Of a DNA stretch of 64,000 nucleotides, positions 8,288 to 17,646 are shown piece after piece; the stretch's first letter is position 1, and every line of letters begins with the position of its first letter. The notes below the pieces were generated by a model. That model did not search any database and was not told the DNA's origin. It worked only from the letters and a program-made list of their open reading frames with translations. The DNA is taken from NCBI GenBank assembly GCA_039029395.1, contig JBCCGG010000012.1, positions 59,752-123,751 of the forward strand, given 5' to 3'. Source of the stretch: JBCCGG01 sp039029395 (GTDB taxonomy: Bacteria > Pseudomonadota > Alphaproteobacteria > Kiloniellales > JAKSDN01). A program made the translations under genes and the position numbers.

Positions 8288-10864
8288 TTACAGCGCGCGG
8301 GTCACTTCCTCCAGTTCGTAGCACTCAATGCGGTCGCCGGACTGGATATCCTGATAGTTCTCGAAGGCCATGCCGCATTCGTAGCCCTCCTTGACCTCGC
8401 GCACCTCGTCCTTGAAGCGGCGCAGGGTCTTGAGCGTGCCATCGTGGATCACGACGTCGTCGCGCAGCAAACGCACCTTGGCGCCACGCTTGACTATGCC
8501 CTCGGTGATCATGCAGCCGGCCACCTTGCCGACCTTGGTGATCGAGAAGATTTCCCGGATCTCCGCGTAGCCGAGGAACCGCTCGCGCACCTGCGGCGCC
8601 AGCATCCCGCTGAGCACCGCCTTCATGTCGTCAAGCACATCATAGATGATCGAGTAGTAGTGAATGTCGATGTTGTCCCGCTTGGCCATCTCTCTGGCTT
8701 GGGGATTGGCGCGCACGTTGAAGCCGATCACCATGGCACCGGTCGAACGGGCCAAGGTGATATCGGACTCGTTGATTCCGCCGACCGCGGCATGCAGCAC
8801 CCGCGCCTTGACCTCCTCGTTGCCGATCTTCTCCATGGCGCTGGCAATCGCTTCCAGGGAGCCGTGGACGTCGGACTTGATGACCACGGGGAACTCCTTG
8901 GCGCTGCCTTCCTTGATCATCGACAGCATCTGCTCAACGCTGCCCCGACCTTGACTGGCCACCGAAGTTTCTCGCTTGGTGTGCTCTCGGAATTCGGCGA
9001 TCTCGCGGGCCCGCGGCTCGCTGTCGACCACCACCATGTCGTCGCCGGCGTCCGGCGTGCCGTTGAGACCGAGCACCTCGACCGGCACCGAGGGACCGGC
9101 CTCGTCGATCGATTCACCGCGCTCGTTGACCAGGGCGCGCACCCGGCCCCATTCGCTGCCGGTGACGAAGATGTCGCCGACCCGCAGCGTGCCGCGCTGG
9201 ACCAGAATAGTGGCCACCGAGCCTCGGCCACGCTCCAGCTTGGCTTCGATCACGGCGCCTTCGGCATTGCGATCCGGGTTGGCCGTGAGCTCGAGCAGCT
9301 CGGATTGCAGGAGGATCGCTTCCTCCAGCTTGTCGAGCCCAAGCTTCTCCTTGGCCGAGACCTCGATGCAAAGCACCTCGCCGCCCAAGTCCTCGACCAC
9401 CATGTCGTGCTGCAGCAGTTCCTGCTTGACCCGATCGGGGTTGGCTTCGGGGCGATCGATCTTGTTCACCGCGACGATAATCGGCACCTCGGCCGCCTTG
9501 GCGTGATTGATCGCTTCGACGGTCTGCTCCTTGACGCCATCGTCGGCCGAGACCACCAAGACCACGATGTCCGTGACGTTGGCACCGCGCGAGCGCATCT
9601 GTGTGAAGGCTGCGTGGCCCGGCGTATCGATGAAGGTGATCTTGTCGCCGTTCTGCAGAGTGATCTGATAGGCGCCGATATGCTGGGTGATGCCGCCCGC
9701 CTCGTGAGCCGCAACGTCCGTCTCGCGCAGAGCGTCCAACAGGGAGGTCTTGCCGTGGTCGACGTGCCCCATGATGGTGACGACCGGGGGCCGGGCCTTG
9801 AGCGACTCTTCTGCATCGGGATCGCCACGCATGCCAATCTCCACGTCGGCGGCCGAAACTCGTTTCACCCGGTGTCCAAACTCCTCGACCAGGAGTTCCG
9901 CGGTGTCGGCATCGAGCGCTTGGTTGATGGTCGCCATGACGTCCATCTTCATCAGGCGCTTGATCACCTCGCTACTGCGCTCCGCCATGCGGTTGGCGAG
10001 CTCCTGAACCGTCAAGGACTCCGGGATGACGACATCGCGGATCACCTTGGTCGGCGGCTGATGCGACTGCCGGGCCTGCGCTTGGCGCAGCTTTTCCTGG
10101 CGCCGGCGTACCGAGGCCAATGACCGGACCCTTTCGCGCTCGTCGCCTTCCAGAGCTTGCGAGATGGTCAGCTTGCCGTGGCGCCGCCGTTGGCTCTGAG
10201 AGCGCCGCGACGTGGTCGGCTTTGAATCCGCGCCCTTGCGCTTGACACGGCCGCCGAGCTGCTCTTCCAACTGTGACTTACCGGCGGGCGCCTGGCTTCT
10301 TGCCGGCTCGGCAGCCGCCGCGGCCGCAACATCCGGGGCCGGTACGGCGGGCTCGGCGCTGTCCGCAGGCTCGGCCTCTTCGGCTGGGCTCGGTGGCGCC
10401 TCAGCCGCGACTTTCTCGCGCTCGGCGGCTTCCTCCTTGGCGCGCCGCTCGGCCTCGGCGGCCTCTTCGGCGCGCTTGTGGGCAAGCAACTCTTCCTCGA
10501 TGCGCCGCTGCTCTTCCTCGAGCTTGGCCGTCTCGAGCGCCCGCAGACGCACCGCGCGCTCGGCTTCGGTCAGGTTGCGCGGCAGCTCGATTCCAGCTTC
10601 CAGCTCCTGGGCGGTCACCGTGGCTTCCGGCTCCTCCGTCGGCTCAGGAGTGGGCGGCGCCACGACCTCCCGCATGCGCCCCTCGGCGCCGCGCGCGAAA
10701 GTCTTCTTGCGCTTAACCTCGACCGTGACCTGCTTGGAGCGGCCATGGCTGAAGCTCTGGCGCACCTGACCGGCCTCGACCGTCTTGTTGAGGGTGAGTC
10801 GGCCGGGCTTGTTCAGCGTCAGAGGCTTCTTCTCTCGTTCTTTGCTCGTGGTCGTATCGCTCAA
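8288..10864 (-). CDS. infB: Translation initiation factor IF-2
   Basis: GTPase that brings fMet-tRNA to the 30S subunit. The 858-residue protein has a long charged, alanine/glutamate-rich N-terminal region (about 1-280), an IF2 N-terminal subdomain (about 280-335), the G domain with GHVDHGKTS (366-374), DTPGHAAF and NKID, then domains II-IV ending in ECYELEEVTRAL. The N-terminal SDTTTSKEREKKPLTLNKPG is a form common in alphaproteobacteria. It lies 3 bp after the YlxR-type gene. Confidence 0.97.
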   Translation of the reverse strand: MSDTTTSKEREKKPLTLNKPGRLTLNKTVEAGQVRQSFSHGRSKQVTVEVKRKKTFARGAEGRMREVVAPPTPEPTEEPEATVTAQELEAGIELPRNLTEAERAVRLRALETAKLEEEQRRIEEELLAHKRAEEAAEAERRAKEEAAEREKVAAEAPPSPAEEAEPADSAEPAVPAPDVAAAAAAEPARSQAPAGKSQLEEQLGGRVKRKGADSKPTTSRRSQSQRRRHGKLTISQALEGDERERVRSLASVRRRQEKLRQAQARQSHQPPTKVIRDVVIPESLTVQELANRMAERSSEVIKRLMKMDVMATINQALDADTAELLVEEFGHRVKRVSAADVEIGMRGDPDAEESLKARPPVVTIMGHVDHGKTSLLDALRETDVAAHEAGGITQHIGAYQITLQNGDKITFIDTPGHAAFTQMRSRGANVTDIVVLVVSADDGVKEQTVEAINHAKAAEVPIIVAVNKIDRPEANPDRVKQELLQHDMVVEDLGGEVLCIEVSAKEKLGLDKLEEAILLQSELLELTANPDRNAEGAVIEAKLERGRGSVATILVQRGTLRVGDIFVTGSEWGRVRALVNERGESIDEAGPSVPVEVLGLNGTPDAGDDMVVVDSEPRAREIAEFREHTKRETSVASQGRGSVEQMLSMIKEGSAKEFPVVIKSDVHGSLEAIASAMEKIGNEEVKARVLHAAVGGINESDITLARSTGAMVIGFNVRANPQAREMAKRDNIDIHYYSIIYDVLDDMKAVLSGMLAPQVRERFLGYAEIREIFSITKVGKVAGCMITEGIVKRGAKVRLLRDDVVIHDGTLKTLRRFKDEVREVKEGYECGMAFENYQDIQSGDRIECYELEEVTRAL

Positions 10865-10867
10865 GCG

Positions 10868-11533
10868 TCAAAACCCCTTCGTATCTGCCGCGGCACCCAG
10901 AACGCCGCCAAGTCGGCCTACTCCAGTCGCGATCCGATCCGCCAAAGCGCCCGGCGAAACCGCCACATGGACCGCGTTCTCTCGTCCCAGGGCGGCCGAC
11001 AACTCCGCCACGTTAAACACCTCGATAGCCACCGGCGCGCCCACCGCATGCTTGGCCAAGGCGCGCAGCTTGTCTCGGCCACCAGGCGCGCCATCGATCG
11101 CCTGGACCAAGAGGGCCACCTTACCCTCCACCAAAGCGGCGCGCACCTTGTCATGGCCGAGAACGACCTCTCCAGCACGGCGCGCCAGTCCCAGCAATCC
11201 CAGCAGCTGGCCGCGCAATGTCTGTTCGATCTGCGCAAGCAGGTCATCGGGCATCACGACCGAGCGCTTGGCGGACCTGGCAAAAAGATTGCGCTTGATC
11301 GCGCGCTCGATCAGGTCGCGCCGCGGCGTCAACCATAGGCCACGACCAGGCAGCTTCGACGCCAGATCAAACACCACGCGCCCATCGGGAGCAATCACGA
11401 AGCGCAGCAGCTCCTGGCGCGGGCGTAGCTCGCCACTCGCCAGGCAACGTCGCAAAGGCGACTTTGCAGCGCTTGCTGGGTCCCCGGCGGCGCGCGGACC
11501 CTGATCTATCCCTTCAGCCGTATGGTTCATCAC
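10868..11533 (-). CDS. YlxR-type RNA-binding protein with C-terminal L7Ae-like domain
   Basis: A 221-residue protein between nusA and infB. Residues about 25-95 match the YlxR/DUF448 domain (RRCLASGELRPRQELLRFV and LPGRGLWL). Residues about 105-195 resemble an L7Ae/L30e RNA-binding fold (GLLGLARRAGEVVLGHDKV). The two-domain form is the usual one in alphaproteobacteria; in Firmicutes the two are separate genes. The role is probably in RNA binding and transcription/translation coupling with NusA. It lies 9 bp after nusA. Function beyond RNA binding is inference. Confidence 0.85.
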   Translation of the reverse strand: MMNHTAEGIDQGPRAAGDPASAAKSPLRRCLASGELRPRQELLRFVIAPDGRVVFDLASKLPGRGLWLTPRRDLIERAIKRNLFARSAKRSVVMPDDLLAQIEQTLRGQLLGLLGLARRAGEVVLGHDKVRAALVEGKVALLVQAIDGAPGGRDKLRALAKHAVGAPVAIEVFNVAELSAALGRENAVHVAVSPGALADRIATGVGRLGGVLGAAADTKGF

Positions 11534-11542
11534 GCGACTCGT

Positions 11543-13135
11543 CTAACTGGCCTCCGTGCTTGTGCCTTCCGCGCCATCCTCGGCCGGCGGCGCCTCGGCG
11601 CTCGGCGCGGCGTCGTCCTCGGGCGCCGCGGGCTCGTCGTCGAACCAGTGGGCGCGGGCGGCCATGATGATCCGATCGGCCTCTTCGTGGCTCGGTGCCA
11701 GGTCGCCGGCGAGCTCGACAAGCTCGTCGCTCGCCAGGTCGGCCAGATCATCCAGGCTCTTGATCTCCTTCTCGCCCAGCTTGACCAACAGCGCCGGCGA
11801 AATCCCTTCCAGGGCCGCGACCTCATCGCTGACTCCGAGCTCGCGCCGGGCGGTGTCGTGCTTGCGGTCCTGCTCTTCCAGGAAGTTCCGCCCGCGGGCG
11901 CGCAACTCCTCGGCGACATCCTCGTCGAAGCCCTCGATCTCGGCCAGCTCCTCTATCGGCACAAAGGCGACTTGCTCGAGGCTGGTGAAACCTTCGGCGA
12001 CCAGCAGGTGGGCGATCACGTCGTCGACGTCGAGCGCGTCCATGAACATCTGCGAGCGGTTCTTGATTTCCTCCTGGCGACGCTTGGACTCCTCCTCCTC
12101 GGTCAGGATATCGATCTCCCAACCGGTCAGCTGGGAGGCCAGGCGCACGTTCTGGCCGCGCCGGCCGATCGCCAAGGAGAGTTGGTCATCGGGCACGACG
12201 ACCTCGATCCGACCCTGCTCCTCGTCGAGCACCACCTTGGTGACCTCCGCCGGTGCCAGGGCGTTGACCACGAAGGTCGCGGTGTCCGGCGACCAGGGTA
12301 TGATGTCGATCTTCTCGCCCTGCAGCTCGCTGACCACGGCCTGCACCCGGCTGCCCCGCATACCGACGCAGGCGCCGACCGGGTCGATCGATGAATCGTG
12401 GGAGATCACGGCGATCTTGGCTCGGCTGCCGGGGTCGCGGGCAACCGACTTGATCTCGATGATGCTGTCGTAGATCTCGGGCACTTCCTGAGCGAAGAGC
12501 TTCGCCATGAACTGCCGGTGAGCACGGGACAGGAAGATCTGAGGCCCACGGATTTCCTGACGTACGTCGTAGATGTAGGCGCGTACGCGGTCGCCGGTAC
12601 GAAACGATTCCCGCGGCAAGGTCTCGTCTCGGCGCATGAGCGCCTCGGCGCGCCCCAAATCGACGGTGACATTGCCAAACTCGTTTCGCTTGACGATGCC
12701 GTTGACGATCTCGCCGGTGCGATCCTTATATTCGTCGAACTGCCGGGCCCGCTCGGCCTCGCGCACTTTCTGCACGATAACCTGCTTTGCGGTCTGCGCC
12801 GCAATCCGCCCCAGGTCGATCGGCGGAAGCTCCTCGACGATGAAATCGCCGGACTGCAGCTTGGCATCGCTGTGGCGGGCGTCGACCACGGAGACCTCCG
12901 TGAACTCGTTCTCAACCTCGTCCACAACCTCGCGGTAGCGCCTGAGCCGAATCTCTCCGGTCCGCCGATCGATGTCCGCGCGGATATCGTGCTCGTGGCC
13001 GTACTTGGCCCGGCCCGCCTTGCCGATCGCCTGTTCCATGGCCTCGAGCACCTCGTCGCGCTCGATGCTCTTCTCCCGTGCGACCGCATCGGCCACTTGC
13101 AGAAGTTCGGTTCTTGATAACGCCGTGGTGTCCAT
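11543..13135 (-). CDS. nusA: Transcription termination/antitermination protein NusA
   Basis: RNA-polymerase-bound elongation factor. The 530-residue protein has the N-terminal polymerase-binding domain (about 1-130), S1 (about 135-200), two KH domains (about 205-345; GACVGMRGSRVQAV and SLAIGRRGQNVRLAS), then helix-hairpin-helix type acidic repeats and an acidic, alanine-rich tail. The ATG at 13135, preceded by AGGCGGAACC, gives MDTTALSR. It follows rimP by 46 bp. Confidence 0.96.
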   Translation of the reverse strand: MDTTALSRTELLQVADAVAREKSIERDEVLEAMEQAIGKAGRAKYGHEHDIRADIDRRTGEIRLRRYREVVDEVENEFTEVSVVDARHSDAKLQSGDFIVEELPPIDLGRIAAQTAKQVIVQKVREAERARQFDEYKDRTGEIVNGIVKRNEFGNVTVDLGRAEALMRRDETLPRESFRTGDRVRAYIYDVRQEIRGPQIFLSRAHRQFMAKLFAQEVPEIYDSIIEIKSVARDPGSRAKIAVISHDSSIDPVGACVGMRGSRVQAVVSELQGEKIDIIPWSPDTATFVVNALAPAEVTKVVLDEEQGRIEVVVPDDQLSLAIGRRGQNVRLASQLTGWEIDILTEEEESKRRQEEIKNRSQMFMDALDVDDVIAHLLVAEGFTSLEQVAFVPIEELAEIEGFDEDVAEELRARGRNFLEEQDRKHDTARRELGVSDEVAALEGISPALLVKLGEKEIKSLDDLADLASDELVELAGDLAPSHEEADRIIMAARAHWFDDEPAAPEDDAAPSAEAPPAEDGAEGTSTEAS

Positions 13136-13181
13136 GGTTCCGCCTAGCACTCGCGTCTCACTCACTATTCCGATTCAATCA

Positions 13182-13679
13182 TCAATTCACCTGGCTTGCC
13201 GCGACCAGCTCATCGGTCAAAACAAGCTTGGCCTTGGCCAGATCGTCGAAGGCCAGCGTGACCTCGCCGTCCTCTATGGCCAAGCGCACCTGGCCATCGT
13301 CGGTACCGAGCAAACGGCCGCGGAAACGCTTGCGGCCTTCGATCGGCATAAGGGTCTCCAACCGCGCCTCGAAACCGGCGAAGCGCTCGAAATCGCCCGG
13401 GCGGGTCAACGGCCGGTCGATCCCTGGCGAGCTGACCTCGAGAACGTAAGCGCCGGCGATTGGATCCTCGACGTCCAATATGGCGCTGATCGCGCGGCTA
13501 GCCTCGGCACAATCATCCAGCGACAGGCCGAAATCGGCGCTCCGCTCGATCATCACCTGCAACTTGGGCCGCCGGTCGCCGGACAGCAGCACGCGCACGA
13601 TCTGAAAGCCCATCGCCTCAAGGCTTGGGGCTATCAGCGCATCGATCTGCGCGGCGCGTCCTTCGCTCGTCCGGACCAA
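13182..13679 (-). CDS. rimP: Ribosome maturation factor RimP
   Basis: 30S assembly factor and first gene of the nusA-infB operon. The conserved core starts at AQIDALIAPSLEAMGFQIVRV and includes YVLEVSSPGIDRPL. There is no ATG just ahead of the core; TTG at 13679 has GGAG 10 bp upstream and gives 165 residues. A longer frame extends to 13829, but it would read back through the trmB terminator hairpin at 13761-13783, so I reject that start. Confidence 0.9.
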   Translation of the reverse strand: MVRTSEGRAAQIDALIAPSLEAMGFQIVRVLLSGDRRPKLQVMIERSADFGLSLDDCAEASRAISAILDVEDPIAGAYVLEVSSPGIDRPLTRPGDFERFAGFEARLETLMPIEGRKRFRGRLLGTDDGQVRLAIEDGEVTLAFDDLAKAKLVLTDELVAASQVN

Positions 13680-13760
13680 TTCGGTGCCACTCCCAACAGA
13701 GGCCTCACGGCGCCTCTCACTCCACGTCGGTCGGATACATGACCTAAAGCGACCCGTAAC

Positions 13761-13783
13761 AAAAAAGTGGGCCGCTGGCCCAC
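13761..13783 (-). terminator. Intrinsic terminator between trmB and rimP
   Basis: On the minus strand GTGGGCC-AGC-GGCCCAC (13767-13783) is a perfect 7-bp stem with a 3-nt loop, directly followed by six T residues (13761-13766). It separates the metK-trmB unit from the rimP-nusA unit and constrains the rimP start. Confidence 0.85.
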
Positions 13784-13919
13784 CCGTCAGTCGAGGGCCG
13801 GACGCGGCCAACAGATACTTTCCCGCCACGTCAACCCTATGGTCGCGCGCACTTTACGCTCGGATACCTGGGCTCGCAAGGCTTTTCTGACCGCTCGGCG
13901 CGGCCCTGGCGGTGGCCGC

Positions 13920-14633
13920 TCAGCGTCGCCGGAAGCGCAAGTAAACCGGTTTCAGACCTTGGTCAATGGCTTTGCGCTCGTAGCGACTTTCGGGCCAGTC
14001 GGCCGGCCGCCGTCGCCAATCTTCCGGGCTCTGGGCGAGCCACTGGAAGGCGCGGTGCGCGCTGGTCCGCTCGAGCATCCAATCGAGATGACCCATGTGA
14101 TCGGTCGCCAGGCGCAGCTCGCCACCGGGCCGGATCAACGCGGCCAGCCGGTCCAAGCTCTCGCGCTGAATGAAGCGCCGCTTGTGGTGGCGTCGCTTGG
14201 GCCATGGGTCGGCGAACAGAAGGAACACCCGGCTCAGCGCGCCGGCGGGCAAGGCGGCCAACAAGTCCCGGCCGTCGCCTTCATAGATTCGAATGTTTTC
14301 AATGTTTTGTGCGTCGATCTCTCGGACCAAGCTGGCGATACCATTGATGAAAACCTCGGCCCCGAGGATCCCCACGCCAGGATTCTGTGCGGCCTGCCAG
14401 GCCAGATGCTCGCCGGCACCGAAACCGATTTCAAGCCAGTAGGCCTCGGGCCCTATCGGCGCAAAGAGCGCCTCCAGATCGATTTGCTTGCCGACCTCGG
14501 GCAGTGGAACGGTCAATCCCGGCAGACGCTCGTCGATCAGCGCGCGCAGGCCGGCGCGCAAAGGGCGCCCTTGACGTCGTCCGTAGGTTCGGCTGTCGGT
14601 GCTGGGCGATCGATCGGCCGGACGGTCCCCCAA
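13920..14633 (-). CDS. trmB: tRNA (guanine(46)-N7)-methyltransferase TrmB
   Basis: SAM-dependent class I methyltransferase that makes m7G46 in the variable loop of tRNAs. The 237-residue protein contains the SAM motif LEIGFGAGEHL, the family motifs FLLFADPWPKRRHHKRR and ELRLATDH, and ends in a basic stretch. It follows metK by 9 bp, so the SAM synthase and this SAM user are likely cotranscribed. A terminator lies 137 bp downstream. Confidence 0.95.
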   Translation of the reverse strand: MGDRPADRSPSTDSRTYGRRQGRPLRAGLRALIDERLPGLTVPLPEVGKQIDLEALFAPIGPEAYWLEIGFGAGEHLAWQAAQNPGVGILGAEVFINGIASLVREIDAQNIENIRIYEGDGRDLLAALPAGALSRVFLLFADPWPKRRHHKRRFIQRESLDRLAALIRPGGELRLATDHMGHLDWMLERTSAHRAFQWLAQSPEDWRRRPADWPESRYERKAIDQGLKPVYLRFRRR

Positions 14634-14642
14634 GGCAGGGCC

Positions 14643-15815
14643 TCAGGCGTTGAAGGCCGATCTTAGGCCATCGACCAGGTTCAGGTTTTCCCAGGAGAAC
14701 CCGCCATCGGCTTCGGGCGCGCGGCCGAAATGACCGTAGGCCGCGGTGCGTGCGTAGATCGGCCGGCTCAAGCCCAGATGCTCTCGGATGCCACGGGGCG
14801 AAAGATCCATGAGCTCCTGCAGAACCTTTGACAGGCGCCCTTCCTCCACTTGGCCGGTACCGCGGGTGTCCACGTAGACCGAGAGCGGCTTGGAGACGCC
14901 GATCGCATAGGAGAGCTGGATGACGCAGCGCTCGGCCAGCTCGGCGGCGACCACGTTCTTGGCGAGATAGCGCGCCGCGTAGGCCGCCGAGCGGTCCACC
15001 TTGGTGGGATCCTTGCCGGAAAAGGCGCCGCCGCCGTGGGGTGCCGCGCCGCCATAGGTATCGACGATGATCTTCCGGCCGGTCAAACCGCAGTCGCCGT
15101 CCGGGCCGCCGATGACGAAACGGCCGGTCGGATTGACATAGAATTCCTCTTCCGGGCACATCCAGCCATCGGGCAGGACATTGACCACATGGGGGCGCAC
15201 GATCTCGCGGATCTCGTCCTGCTCCAGCTCCTCGCTGTGCTGGGTCGAAACCACCACCGAGGTAGCCCGCTCGGGCTTGCCGTCGACGTACTCCAAGGTC
15301 ACCTGACTCTTGGCGTCGGGGCCAAGCCGTGGCTCGGCCCCTGAATGACGGGCTTCGGCCAAGGACGACAGGATGTTGTGGGAGAGATAGATCGGCGCCG
15401 GCATGTATTCTTTGGTCTCTCGGCAGGCGAAGCCGAACATGATGCCTTGGTCGCCGGCACCCTCGTCCTTGTTGCCGGCGGCATCGACGCCGGCCGCAAT
15501 ATCAGCCGACTGCTCGTGCACGTAATTCTCGACCGTCAGCAAGCGCCAATCAAAGCCGCTCTGCTGGTAGCCGATTTCGCGAACCGCGCTCCGGACAACC
15601 TCCTCCAGCAGGTCCTTGGTAACCTCCTTGGGGCCCCGCACCTCGCCGCCGAGCACGACTCTGTTGGTCGTCGCCATGGTCTCGACCGCGACGCGGGACT
15701 GGGAATCGTGCGCCAGGTAGGTGTCGACGACGGCATCGGAAATACGATCGCAAACCTTATCCGGATGCCCCTCCGAGACAGATTCGCTGGTGAACAGATA
15801 GCTCCCGTTGCGCAC
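14643..15815 (-). CDS. metK: S-adenosylmethionine synthase MetK
   Basis: Makes SAM from methionine and ATP. The 390-residue protein has SESVSEGHPDKVCD (His17), GAGDQGIMFGFAC and the phosphate-binding loop GGGAFSGKD. The start is GTG 15815 with GAGGGAG upstream, giving MRNGSYLFTSESV. An in-frame extension to 15914 has no family counterpart. The leader of about 220 bp contains a perfect 8-bp stem-loop (15865-15886). In several alphaproteobacteria a small helix-turn-helix gene lies between lnt and metK; there is no room for one here. Confidence 0.96.
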   Translation of the reverse strand: MRNGSYLFTSESVSEGHPDKVCDRISDAVVDTYLAHDSQSRVAVETMATTNRVVLGGEVRGPKEVTKDLLEEVVRSAVREIGYQQSGFDWRLLTVENYVHEQSADIAAGVDAAGNKDEGAGDQGIMFGFACRETKEYMPAPIYLSHNILSSLAEARHSGAEPRLGPDAKSQVTLEYVDGKPERATSVVVSTQHSEELEQDEIREIVRPHVVNVLPDGWMCPEEEFYVNPTGRFVIGGPDGDCGLTGRKIIVDTYGGAAPHGGGAFSGKDPTKVDRSAAYAARYLAKNVVAAELAERCVIQLSYAIGVSKPLSVYVDTRGTGQVEEGRLSKVLQELMDLSPRGIREHLGLSRPIYARTAAYGHFGRAPEADGGFSWENLNLVDGLRSAFNA

Positions 15816-15864
15816 GCGCTTCGCTCCCTCGCAATATCGGCAATGAATGGCCCGCCGCGATCGG

Positions 15865-15886
15865 CCGGGCAGAATTTCCTGCCCGG
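15865..15886 (-). promoter_or_regulatory. Stem-loop in the metK leader
   Basis: CCGGGCAG and CTGCCCGG form a perfect 8-bp stem with a 6-nt loop 50 bp upstream of the metK start. A second GC-rich near-palindrome (GGGGGTACCCCCC, around 15885-15897) abuts it. No T-run follows. I could not match the leader to a SAM riboswitch class that I remember. A regulatory role is a guess. Confidence 0.35.
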
Positions 15887-16034
15887 GGGTACCCCCCCTG
15901 CCCGACGACGTCAAGAACTCAAGGCGGCGACGGCGCTCAGTCTCTATCGAGGGGGTTAACGATCGGTTTCAAGCTGCCCCGGCAGGCAGCGCCTTGACCG
16001 GGTGAAACAGGCGACCGGCGCCGATGCAAAGGAG

Positions 16035-17636
16035 TCAAAGCGGCTGCTTCAGACGCAAGAGTAAAACGCCCATCGCTGACAGAACAAGCAACACAGCAAC
16101 GATAGCGTTTCCAAATCGCGCATATGGGGTAAGCCCCGGGAGGGGCTGCGGCAGCGGCACGTCGATTGCGCCTGAGCGATTGAGCCCGAGGCGGGCCAGC
16201 TCGCGGCCGTAGGCGTCGAACACCGCGGTAATGCCGGAATTGGCTACGCGGACGATCGGCAGGCCTTCCTCGACCGCCCGCAGCCGGGCGCTGGCAAGAT
16301 GCTGATAGGGTCCCGAGCTGGTGCCGAACCAGCCGTCGTTGGTGATGTTGAGCAGCCAGGCGGGGCGCTGATCGGGCTGGGTCACCTGGCCGGGGAAGAT
16401 CACCTCGTAGCACACCAAGACGCCGACCGGCGGCAAGCCCGGCAGGTCCAGTGTGGTGAGTCCCGGTCCGGCCGAGAAGTCCACCCGGCCGTGGGTCACC
16501 TTGGCGAAGCCGAACAGCCAGCGCAGAGGGACGTACTCGCCGAAAGGAACCAGGTGAAACTTGTCATAGGTTCCAACGATTTCGCCAGCCCCGTCGAGCG
16601 CGTGCATGGAGTTCCACAGTCGCGTCTTTCCCTCGCCCTCCTTGCGGCGCAAGGCCCCGGTCAGCAGAAGGCCGTCCGCCGGCACCACGCGCGACAAGGC
16701 ATCGCGCAGCTGCGGCTCGTTGGCCAAGACGTAGGGCGTTGCGGTCTCCGCCCAAACAACGTGGGTCACGGCATCCGCGTCCTGCCCCCCGAGACTGAGC
16801 GTCATCTGGTCGATGACGTTCTTGCGGCGCCATTCGGGCGACCACTTGAGAGACTGTTGGACGTTTGGCTGAACCAAGCGCAGCACGGTATCCGGCACCA
16901 TCTCCTGGTCGACCGCGGGCGCATCGGCCAGGCGCATGATGCCACCACCCCAGACGAGCGCGATCAGGACCAACCCCAGCAGACTTGGCAGCCAGCGGCG
17001 CAATGTTGATCCCTCGTCTCGCTCGGCCAGGGTGGCCGGCAGCGCCGCGGCAATAACGGTGATCAGGCTGAGCCCCCAAACGCCGGTTAACGCGGCAAGC
17101 TGGATGGTGCTGTCCGAGAAGGCCCAGACCGAGCCCATCAGGTTCCAGGGAAACCCGGTCAAGACCCATGAGCGCAGCCACTCGACGGCAAGCCAGGCGC
17201 CTGCCAAACCAAGCGCCCGCGCCGCGCCGCGCAGCCGGCAGCGCCACACCAAATAGATCGCCGCGGCTGGAAAGAGTCCGAGGCCGATGCCCATGGCGAG
17301 CACGGCAACAGGCATCAGGGCGGCGTACTGCTCGGCGTCGACCAGAAACGCGATCCCAACCCAATAGGTGCCGACGAGGAAGTGGCCGCTGCCGAAAGCC
17401 CAGGCAATCCGGAAGGCTTCGCCGTCCCGCTTTGCACCTTCAAGCAGCCAGAGCAGACAGGGAAAGGCCAGCCACAGCAGGGGCACTAGATAAAGCGGCG
17501 CGAAGGCGAGCGCTGCCAACCCGCCCAGCAAGGCCGAGACCGCGAGTCGGCGCCACCCGCTCAAGCGCGCCAGCTTGGCAGCCGTCCGGCGCAACTTTCC
17601 GGTCGGCGCCCGCTCGATCTCGGCCGTTGCGCTCAC
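16035..17636 (-). CDS. lnt: Apolipoprotein N-acyltransferase Lnt
   Basis: Inner-membrane nitrilase-fold enzyme that adds the third acyl chain to lipoproteins. The 533-residue protein has about six N-terminal hydrophobic segments (about 30-230) followed by the periplasmic nitrilase domain. The Glu-Lys-Cys triad is visible in WAETATPYV, KFHLVPFGEYVPL and VLVCYEVIFPG. A last hydrophobic segment lies near the C-terminus. It follows corC by 10 bp, the usual corC-lnt pair. Confidence 0.94.
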   Translation of the reverse strand: MSATAEIERAPTGKLRRTAAKLARLSGWRRLAVSALLGGLAALAFAPLYLVPLLWLAFPCLLWLLEGAKRDGEAFRIAWAFGSGHFLVGTYWVGIAFLVDAEQYAALMPVAVLAMGIGLGLFPAAAIYLVWRCRLRGAARALGLAGAWLAVEWLRSWVLTGFPWNLMGSVWAFSDSTIQLAALTGVWGLSLITVIAAALPATLAERDEGSTLRRWLPSLLGLVLIALVWGGGIMRLADAPAVDQEMVPDTVLRLVQPNVQQSLKWSPEWRRKNVIDQMTLSLGGQDADAVTHVVWAETATPYVLANEPQLRDALSRVVPADGLLLTGALRRKEGEGKTRLWNSMHALDGAGEIVGTYDKFHLVPFGEYVPLRWLFGFAKVTHGRVDFSAGPGLTTLDLPGLPPVGVLVCYEVIFPGQVTQPDQRPAWLLNITNDGWFGTSSGPYQHLASARLRAVEEGLPIVRVANSGITAVFDAYGRELARLGLNRSGAIDVPLPQPLPGLTPYARFGNAIVAVLLVLSAMGVLLLRLKQPL

Positions 17637-17646
17637 TTAAGGATCC

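Noticed and set aside
8444..10123. A 559-codon open frame antisense to infB
   Set aside because: Its composition is Asp/His/Gly/Leu-rich as expected from the reverse of a high-GC coding frame, and infB is certain.
15816..15960. SAM riboswitch ahead of metK
   Set aside because: I found no match to the conserved cores of SAM-II, SAM/SAH or SAH aptamers as I remember them; kept only as an unassigned structured leader.
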